A DNA stretch of 21,417 bases from an uncultured Sterolibacteriaceae bacterium (lineage in GTDB: Bacteria; Pseudomonadota; Gammaproteobacteria; Burkholderiales; Rhodocyclaceae): the NCBI GenBank assembly GCA_937888595.1, contig CALARK010000003.1, positions 1 through 21,417 of the forward strand. The letters run 5' to 3'. A model generated the notes under the pieces. It did no database searches. It was given only the letters and a program-made list of their open reading frames with translations, and had not been told where the DNA came from. Below are positions 6,826-13,151 of this stretch, one piece after another. The stretch's first letter is position 1; each line of letters opens with the position of its first letter. Position numbers and translations under genes: made by a program.

Positions 6826-9213
6826 CTATGCCCCGGATGCGGCCCCGGCTTCGGCCATGCCGTCGCCGAGTTCCGTATCGATGTCGGACAGCAGCGCGGC
6901 GAAGGCATCGGCCAGCGCCAGCATGCCGGTGGCGGGCGCGGCCCCGGCGACGCCGGCGGCGAAGTCGCGTGCAGCCCGTTCCGCCTCGGTCGCCAGCGCC
7001 AGCGCTTCGCGGGCGACGATATTGCCGCTGATGCCCTTGAGGCTGTGGGCGAGTTGCACGGCCTGCGCCCAGTCGCCCGCGGCGGCCACATCGCGCAGGC
7101 GGGCCGGCATGTCGGCATGGTTGGTGCGGACCGTATGCAGCAGCCGCAGGACGAAGTCCGCCTTGCCCTTGTAACGGGCGAGCAGCGCCGGCATGTCGAG
7201 CACCGGGGAGTCGGCCGGGAGGGATGTCGCGGACGGTGCCGCCGCACCGGCGGCGCGTCCCGTGGCGTCCAACAGTGTCTCGACCAGGGCGTCGAGATGA
7301 ATCGGCTTGGGAACGTGCGCCACCATGCCGGCGGCCAGGATGCGGTCGCGCTCATCGTCCAGCGCATGGGCGGTCACGCCGATCACCGGGAGGCCGGGGG
7401 CCAGCGTGCGCAGGGCCCGCGTCGCCGCGTAGCCGTCCATGACCGGCATCTGGATATCCATCAGGACCACGTCGAAACGGTCCCGGCCCCCCTGCTCGAC
7501 CGCATCGACCGCCTGGCGCCCGTTCGCCACCTGGGTCAGCAGCGCGCCCTCCGGCTCGAGCAGTTCGGCCAGCACCAGACGGTTCTCTGCGCTGTCGTCG
7601 GCCGAGAGAATGCGCAGGCCGGCGAGGCGCGGGCCGGCCGCCGCCGTGTGCACCGGCGCGTCGGCCGGCAGCACCGCCTCGACCAGCGGCAGGCTGAGGG
7701 TGAAACGGCTGCCCCGGCCCAGCACGCTGTCGACCGTGATGTCGCCGCCCATCAGGCGGGCCAGTTGCCGGCTGATCGCCAGCCCCAGTCCGGTACCGCC
7801 ATAGCGGCGCGTGGTGCTCGCATCGAGCTGCTCGAAGGCATCGAAAAGCCGTTCCATCTGCTCCGGCGCGATGCCGATGCCGCTGTCGGAAACGCAGAAG
7901 TGCAGACGATCGCCATCACGGCTCACCGACAGGCCGATTTCGCCGCGGGCGGTGAACTTGGTCGCATTCGACAGCAGGTTCATCAGGATCTGCGTGATGC
8001 GCAGGCTGTCGCCGAGGACCCCCGCCGGCAGATCCTCCGCGCAGTGGATGGCGAAGCCGAGCCCCTTGTCGCGGGCCCGCCCGGACACCATCGCCGTGGC
8101 GCGCTCGACGACCTGGCCGAGATTTACCGGCACCGCCTCGACGACCAGCCGGTCGGCCTCGATCTTCGAGAAGTCGAGAATGTCGTTGATGATGCCGAGC
8201 AGCAACTGGCCGGCATCGAGGATGCGCGCGAAGGTGGTGCCGGAGGCGTGGTCGGCATGCTGGCGCATGCCCGCCTGCGCCAGGCCGAGCACGGCATTCA
8301 GCGGCGTCCGGATCTCGTGCGACATGTTGGCGAGGAACTCGCTCTTGACGCGTGCCAGCCGCAGCGCCTCGCGGCGCGCCGTTTCGAGACGGTCCTGGTG
8401 GTCGGCCAGCACCTCCTCGACCACCTTCTGGTCGGTGATGTCCTGCGTGGTGCCGAAACCGCCCTTCAGCAGGCCGTCCGGGCCGAACTCCAGATCCGCC
8501 CGCTCGCGCACCCAGCGGACCCGGCCGTCGACCAGCAGGCGGTGTTCCACGTCGTAATGCTCGCCCTTGAGCGCAGCACGCCAGCGCCGGTCCACATGCG
8601 CCCGGTCGTCGGGGTGGATGCACTCGAGAAAAATGTCATAGGACAGCGGCGTGCCTTCCGGGATGCCGAAGATGCGATGGCTCTCGGGCGACCAGGTCAG
8701 CACGTTGCTCCGCAGATCCAGGCGCCAGCTGCCGATCTTGGCAACCGCCTGGGCATGGTGGAGATCCGCCTGGCTGTCGCGCAGGGCTTTTTCCATCTCG
8801 GCCCGCCCGCGGCGCTCCGCCGCGTCGCGCAAGCAGCGGTGCAAGGCCGGCGCCAGCCGGCCCAGGCGGTCCTTGTGCACGTAGTCGCAGATGCCGCCGC
8901 GCAGCAGGTCGACCGTATGGTCTTCGCCGATGCTGCCGGTCACCAGCAGCACGGGGACGTCGGGGGCAGCGGCCCGGACGACGGCGAGGATCTCGTGGAA
9001 CGCGAGGCCGGACACATGGTAGTCGGCCAGCACGACGTCCCAGGACCGCTCCGCCAGCCGCTCCGTCAGGGCCGCCAGCGTGGCGGCATGGACGCAATGC
9101 GCAGCGACGTCCTGGCGGCGCAACTGCCGTTCGACGAGGCGGAAATCCGCCTCGCTGTCGTCGATGACGAGTATCTCGATCGCTTCCTGCACGCTACGTC
9201 GCCCTCCGGGCAT
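6826..9213 (-). CDS. Soluble hybrid histidine kinase (REC-PAS-HisKA-HATPase-REC-HPt)
   Basis: The 795-residue cytoplasmic protein has no membrane segment. An N-terminal receiver (IEILVIDDSEADF, acceptor D64 in VVLADYHVSG) is followed by a PAS_3-type fold (about 160-275, with SWRLDL and HPDDRAHVDRRW), then HisKA H299 in NMSHEIRTPLN. The ATPase domain has NLLSNATKF, DSGIGI and GGTGLGLAI. A second receiver (D586 in VVLMDIQMPVMDG) and an HPt (H723 in LAHSLKGISGN) complete it. The N-terminal receiver suggests it takes phosphate or a signal from another kinase rather than sensing outside. The ATG at 9213 lacks a good ribosome site; a GTG at 9192 (VQEAIEIL) has GGAGG ten bases upstream and may be the true start, shortening the protein by seven residues. 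It lies 89 bp downstream of the STAS gene, probably in one operon. Confidence 0.94.
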   Translation of the reverse strand: MPGGRRSVQEAIEILVIDDSEADFRLVERQLRRQDVAAHCVHAATLAALTERLAERSWDVVLADYHVSGLAFHEILAVVRAAAPDVPVLLVTGSIGEDHTVDLLRGGICDYVHKDRLGRLAPALHRCLRDAAERRGRAEMEKALRDSQADLHHAQAVAKIGSWRLDLRSNVLTWSPESHRIFGIPEGTPLSYDIFLECIHPDDRAHVDRRWRAALKGEHYDVEHRLLVDGRVRWVRERADLEFGPDGLLKGGFGTTQDITDQKVVEEVLADHQDRLETARREALRLARVKSEFLANMSHEIRTPLNAVLGLAQAGMRQHADHASGTTFARILDAGQLLLGIINDILDFSKIEADRLVVEAVPVNLGQVVERATAMVSGRARDKGLGFAIHCAEDLPAGVLGDSLRITQILMNLLSNATKFTARGEIGLSVSRDGDRLHFCVSDSGIGIAPEQMERLFDAFEQLDASTTRRYGGTGLGLAISRQLARLMGGDITVDSVLGRGSRFTLSLPLVEAVLPADAPVHTAAAGPRLAGLRILSADDSAENRLVLAELLEPEGALLTQVANGRQAVDAVEQGGRDRFDVVLMDIQMPVMDGYAATRALRTLAPGLPVIGVTAHALDDERDRILAAGMVAHVPKPIHLDALVETLLDATGRAAGAAAPSATSLPADSPVLDMPALLARYKGKADFVLRLLHTVRTNHADMPARLRDVAAAGDWAQAVQLAHSLKGISGNIVAREALALATEAERAARDFAAGVAGAAPATGMLALADAFAALLSDIDTELGDGMAEAGAASGA

Positions 9214-9247
9214 GATTTGTTGCCGAACAACCTTCCGTAGCGCATTC

Positions 9248-9269
9248 TATCTATCTTTAGTGATAGATA
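9248..9269. promoter_or_regulatory. AT-rich stem-loop between the STAS and hybrid-kinase genes
   Basis: Perfect 8-bp inverted repeat TATCTATC (9248-9255) / GATAGATA (9262-9269) with a TTTAGT loop, in an otherwise G+C-rich area. There is no T-run, so it is not a standard terminator. It could be an operator for the kinase gene or an mRNA processing or stability element between STAS and kinase. Confidence 0.45.
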
Positions 9270-9302
9270 CAGCCCTCCGCAGGAAATATCCCGTACGCCG
9301 GG

Positions 9303-9608
9303 TCAGGCGACGGCGTAGAGCTTGCCGAGGCCGGCGATCTCGATCATCTTCCGCGTCCGCTCCGACAGCCCGACCAGGGCGGTCAGCTTGCCGGCTGCCG
9401 CGGCGCGCTCGTGCAGCATCAGCAGCAGTGCGAGCCCGGAACCGTCGATGTCATGGACACCGGCGAGATTCACCTTGATGGATTTCGACGCGTCGTGGCG
9501 CAGGACCGTATGCATCGCGTTCTGGAAAGTCTGGCGCATGGTGAAATCCATGCGTCCCTGCGGACTGATCATCGCGCTGTTCTCCCTGGCACTGAATTCA
9601 ATCTGCAT
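9303..9608 (-). CDS. STAS-domain protein (anti-sigma-factor antagonist type)
   Basis: The 101-residue single-domain protein MQIEFSARENSAMISPQGRMDF has the SpoIIAA/RsbV pattern: beta strand, GRMDF turn, and the phospho-acceptor loop DIDGSGLALLLML. S57 in GSG is the likely serine phosphorylated by a cognate anti-sigma kinase. Length and fold order match stand-alone STAS proteins. Such proteins switch partners with HATPase-type anti-sigma factors; in many proteobacteria they instead control biofilm or cyclic-di-GMP systems. No RsbW-like kinase or PP2C phosphatase lies in the window. The ATG has an excellent GGAGG (9614-9618) five bases upstream. It heads the minus-strand pair with the soluble hybrid kinase and is divergent from the third kinase. 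Confidence 0.92.
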   Translation of the reverse strand: MQIEFSARENSAMISPQGRMDFTMRQTFQNAMHTVLRHDASKSIKVNLAGVHDIDGSGLALLLMLHERAAAAGKLTALVGLSERTRKMIEIAGLGKLYAVA

Positions 9609-9753
9609 GTCACCCTCCGCATGCGCTGTGTCGACGACACGCTTGCCGACGACCGCATATCCATGAGATTAGCGATATTAATAGTCGACAATAAAGCAAT
9701 GGTGCTACACGCGCAGTAGCGATACCCCCAGGGTGGCAGGCATAATCGCTCCA
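9609..9753. promoter_or_regulatory. Divergent intergenic region, AT-rich centre (probable promoters)
   Basis: The 145-bp gap separates the divergent STAS and third-kinase genes. Bases 9656-9700 are distinctly AT-rich (GATATTAATAGTCGACAATAAA) compared with the flanks, as expected for promoters in a G+C-rich genome. A perfect inverted repeat, GTGTC-GAC-GACAC, sits at 9628-9640, between the AT-rich part and the STAS start, where it could be an operator or a leader hairpin. No single -35/-10 pair is convincing. Confidence 0.4.
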
Positions 9754-12168
9754 ATGCCCAGCCCTCGCCTACCGCACGCAGCCTACCTCCCGCTCCTCCT
9801 CTTCCATGCCTGCCTGGCGCGCGCGGATGCGGCCGTGCCGGTCCCGTGGGGCGCCGCCGGCTGGAAGGACGCATTGATCGTCGGCCTCGCCGCCGCCCTG
9901 ATCGCCGCCGTCGCGTGGCTGCTGCACAGCCGGCGGACAGCGAACGCCGCGCTGGCCCGGGCACAGGAAATGCTTGAGTCCCAGGCAGCGACGCGTACCC
10001 GGGCGCTCGAAGTGGCACACCGCCGCCTCGCGCTCAGCCTCAGGGCGGGCAAGCTCGCCACCTGGGAATGGCAGCTCGCCACCAACACGAACTACATGGA
10101 CGATGCCTGGCTCGGCATGCTCGGCTACCGTCGCGGCGACATCCCCGAAACCTACGAATCGTTCCGCAGCCTCATGCATCCGGACGATATCGCGGCCATG
10201 GAGGAGGGTGTGGCCCGCTACCTGTCGGGGGAGGCCGAGTTCTACGAGGCCGATTTCCGCCTGCGCGCCCGCGATGGCAGCTGGCGCTGGATCCACGCCG
10301 GCGGCCTCGGCATCGAATTCGATGATGACGGCCGTCCGACCCACATGGTCGGCATTCATCGCGATACCACCGAGGAACGCGGGGCCGGGCAGGCGCGGCA
10401 GGACTTCATCTCCACCGTCAGCCACGAACTGCGCACCCCGATCGACGCCATCATCGGCATGTCCCTGCTCGCCCTGCGCACCGATCCGGAGGCGCCCCAG
10501 CGCGACTATCTCGAAAAGATCGTCAAGTCGTCCGAATTTCTCCTGCACGTCATCAACGACATCCTCGACTTTTCGAAGCTCGAGGCCGGCAAGCTGGTGC
10601 TGGAAAGCCGGCCATTCCTGCTCGATGACGTATTGTCGCGGGTGGTCGAGATCGTCGGCGTCAACGCGGCCGGCAAGGAGCTCGGCCTGTCCGTGTCGGT
10701 ACAGCCCGAAACGCCCCGCCAGCTGATCGGCGACCGCCTGCGCCTCGAGCAGATCCTCATCAATCTCGCCAGCAATGCGGTGAAATTCACCGACCGCGGC
10801 GAAATCGTCCTGTCGGTGCGCATCGCCCATCTCGATGCCGACGCGGCGGAGCTGGTGTTCTCGATCCGCGATTCCGGCATCGGCATCACGCCGGAGGAAC
10901 TCGAGCACCTGTTCCTGCCCTTCAGCCAGGCCGACAGCAGCACGACGCGCCGTTATGGCGGCACCGGGCTGGGACTGGCGATCTGCCGGCAGCTGGTCGA
11001 GCTGATGGGCGGCCGCATCTGGGCCGAAAGCACCCCGGGCGCCGGCAGCGACTTCATGTGCGCGCTGCGCTTCGATCGCGACCTGCTGGCGCAGGCCCCG
11101 GCCCGCGACATCCAGCGCTACCTCGCGCCGCCGCCGGCCGCGCTGCGCGGCAAACGCGTGCTGGTCGCCGAGGACAACGCATTCAACCGGCAGGTCATCG
11201 TCGAACTGCTGGGCGACGCCGGCATGGAAGTCGGTGTCGCGGTCGATGGCCGGGACGCGGTGGCGCAAGCCCTGACGCAATGCTTCGATGCCATCCTCAT
11301 GGACATCCAGATGCCCGTCCTCGACGGGCTGAGCGCGGCGCGACAACTGCGCTCCACGCCCGGCATGGAACAGCTGCCGATCATCGCGATGACTGCCCAC
11401 GGCATGGCCGAGGACTGGCAGAAAAGTCTCGCCGCCGGCTGCGATGACCACCTCACCAAGCCGGTCGCACCGCAGCGGCTCTACGCCGCGCTGCAATGCT
11501 GGATCGAGCGTGAAGCGGTCGCGAGCGATCCCGGGCGACCGGACGATCCGCCGCACTGCCTGCCCGTGGCGCTGCCCGGCATCGACGAGGCCCAGGCCTT
11601 GCGCATGACAGCCGGCCGGCCCCGGCGGCTGGCCCGCCGCATGCAGCAGTTTCTCGAGGACATGGGCGATGCGGGACGGCAACTGCGGCAGCATGTCGCC
11701 GCGGACCGCTGGACCGAGGCCTGGCGGCTCGCCCACCAGCTGAAAGGCGCGGCCGCCAATCTCGGGGCATCGACACTGGCCGAGCTCGCGGACATGCTGC
11801 TCAAGCAGAACCACGATGACAGCCATGTCACCATCGCCGATGCCATCGCGACCGAACTCGACATCCTGCGCCGTTCGGCCGCCCGCCTCGCCGCAGCGCT
11901 CGATGATGCCGACGCACCCGAGATCACGGATGCTCCGGATGCCGAGGCGCTCGATGCGGCCGCGCTGGACGAGCGGCTGGACAGCCTGGACGGTAAAATC
12001 GCGCGCCATGCCCACATCGACGACCGCACGCTCGCTAGCATTGCCGCCAGCCTGCCGGACGACGCGATGCCCGACCTCGAGCGATTGCGCGCCGCGCTCG
12101 GCCGTTTCGATTTCAACGCCGCCGCACAGGCCATGCAGGCCCTGCGCAAGGCCGTGACGACCCCATGA
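9754..12168 (+). CDS. Hybrid histidine kinase (signal/TM-PAS-HisKA-HATPase-REC-HPt)
   Basis: The 804-residue protein starts MPSPRLPHAAYLPLLLFHACLARADA, a signal-like segment. A second hydrophobic helix DALIVGLAAALIAAVAWLL follows, leaving almost no periplasmic domain, so sensing is likely by the PAS domain (about 90-205, SWRWIHAGG, ending DTTEER). The phosphoacceptor is H224 in VSHELRTPIDAIIG; the ATPase domain has NLASNAVKF, DSGIGI and GGTGLGLAI. The receiver acceptor is D517 in AILMDIQMPVLDG and the HPt histidine H661 in LAHQLKGAAANLGA. About 90 extra residues follow the HPt, rich in Ala/Asp/Leu and ending LRAALGRFDFNAAAQAMQAL. A GTG 21 bases upstream (9733) is an in-frame alternative; neither start has a strong ribosome site. 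The stop overlaps the next ATG as ATGA, pairing it with the response regulator. Confidence 0.94.
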   Translation: MPSPRLPHAAYLPLLLFHACLARADAAVPVPWGAAGWKDALIVGLAAALIAAVAWLLHSRRTANAALARAQEMLESQAATRTRALEVAHRRLALSLRAGKLATWEWQLATNTNYMDDAWLGMLGYRRGDIPETYESFRSLMHPDDIAAMEEGVARYLSGEAEFYEADFRLRARDGSWRWIHAGGLGIEFDDDGRPTHMVGIHRDTTEERGAGQARQDFISTVSHELRTPIDAIIGMSLLALRTDPEAPQRDYLEKIVKSSEFLLHVINDILDFSKLEAGKLVLESRPFLLDDVLSRVVEIVGVNAAGKELGLSVSVQPETPRQLIGDRLRLEQILINLASNAVKFTDRGEIVLSVRIAHLDADAAELVFSIRDSGIGITPEELEHLFLPFSQADSSTTRRYGGTGLGLAICRQLVELMGGRIWAESTPGAGSDFMCALRFDRDLLAQAPARDIQRYLAPPPAALRGKRVLVAEDNAFNRQVIVELLGDAGMEVGVAVDGRDAVAQALTQCFDAILMDIQMPVLDGLSAARQLRSTPGMEQLPIIAMTAHGMAEDWQKSLAAGCDDHLTKPVAPQRLYAALQCWIEREAVASDPGRPDDPPHCLPVALPGIDEAQALRMTAGRPRRLARRMQQFLEDMGDAGRQLRQHVAADRWTEAWRLAHQLKGAAANLGASTLAELADMLLKQNHDDSHVTIADAIATELDILRRSAARLAAALDDADAPEITDAPDAEALDAAALDERLDSLDGKIARHAHIDDRTLASIAASLPDDAMPDLERLRAALGRFDFNAAAQAMQALRKAVTTP

Positions 12169-13151
12169 AACCCTCTCCCGAAGCCGCCCTGCGTCCGCGA
12201 CTGCTGCTGGTCGACGATGTCCCCACCAACCTGCACGCGCTGGTCGACCTGCTGGCCGGGCCGTACGAACTGCAATTCGCCACGAGCGGCCGGGAAGCCC
12301 TCAAGCTGCTGCAACAGCCGCCGCTGCCCGACCTGATCCTGCTCGACATCATGATGCCCGACCAGGACGGCTATGCCGTGTGCCGGGAGGCGAAGCGGCA
12401 GGTGGCGACCCGCCACATCCCGGTGATCTTCATTACCGCGCTTGACGAGCGCACCGACGAGATTCTCGGTTTCGAGGCGGGCGCGGCCGACTACATCACC
12501 AAGCCCTTCGACCCCGCCATCGTCCTGGCGCGCGTCCGCAACCAGTTGCGCCACAAGTTCGCGGTCGACGAACTGCGCGATCTCGCCCGGGGCCAGATGA
12601 CGATCGCCGACAACCTGTTCCGCGCCGGGCCGGCCGGCTGGTCGATCGGCTTTGGCGGGCAGCCGCACTTCCAGTTGCGCGACATGCTCGGCCTCGCCTA
12701 CCTGCAATGCCTGCTCGCCCATCCGGGCCGCTACTTCTCGGTCGAGGAAGTCGTCTTTCTCGCCGTGACCAAGGAGCGCGAGGCGATCCTGGAGCGCGCC
12801 TCCGGGCGCATCGACGAATACAGCCTGCAGTATTACCGGCAGATGACCGAAGAGGTGCTCGACAGCCGCCGGCGCCAGGCCGGCCCGCCGGTGTCGGGCA
12901 CCCTGCTCAGCGGAACCATCGACCAGCTCATGGGAGAGATGCGCCGCGCCGGCATTCTCGGCAACGACAGCCTGCTGGCGGTCGACGATCGCGAGCGCTA
13001 CCGCAAGTCGGTCGGCAACGCCATCCGCCGCGCCATACGCGAAATCGCCGAGCACGATCTCGCGCTCTCGAGCCATCTGCAGTTTCCCAACCTGCGGCTG
13101 GGCTACGAACTCGTCTACGCGCCCGAGATGCCCGTGTTCTGGCTGGTCTGA
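12165..13151 (+). CDS. Response regulator with receiver plus uncharacterised C-terminal domain
   Basis: The 328-residue cytoplasmic protein has a CheY-like receiver at about 10-130 with the acidic pair D17/D18, acceptor D61 in LILLDIMMPDQDG, the T in FITALDE and K in DYITKPFDP, so it should be phosphorylated. The remaining roughly 185 residues are not a standard OmpR, NarL, NtrC, GGDEF, EAL or HD-GYP output. They contain GWSIGFGGQPHFQLRDMLGL-type sequence, GLAYLQCLLAHPG (176-188) and AEHDLALSSHL (295-305). This resembles the C-terminal module of unknown function in various large bacterial ATPase/TPR regulators, with a GLxYLxxLLxxPG motif and a tail with AIRxxIxxIAExxxALxxHL. I recall that pattern from memory and could not search it. 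It starts inside the kinase stop codon (ATGA), so H661 of that kinase is the probable donor. Its 3' end overlaps the convergent GGDEF-EAL gene by 37 bp. Confidence 0.9.
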   Translation: MKPSPEAALRPRLLLVDDVPTNLHALVDLLAGPYELQFATSGREALKLLQQPPLPDLILLDIMMPDQDGYAVCREAKRQVATRHIPVIFITALDERTDEILGFEAGAADYITKPFDPAIVLARVRNQLRHKFAVDELRDLARGQMTIADNLFRAGPAGWSIGFGGQPHFQLRDMLGLAYLQCLLAHPGRYFSVEEVVFLAVTKEREAILERASGRIDEYSLQYYRQMTEEVLDSRRRQAGPPVSGTLLSGTIDQLMGEMRRAGILGNDSLLAVDDRERYRKSVGNAIRRAIREIAEHDLALSSHLQFPNLRLGYELVYAPEMPVFWLV

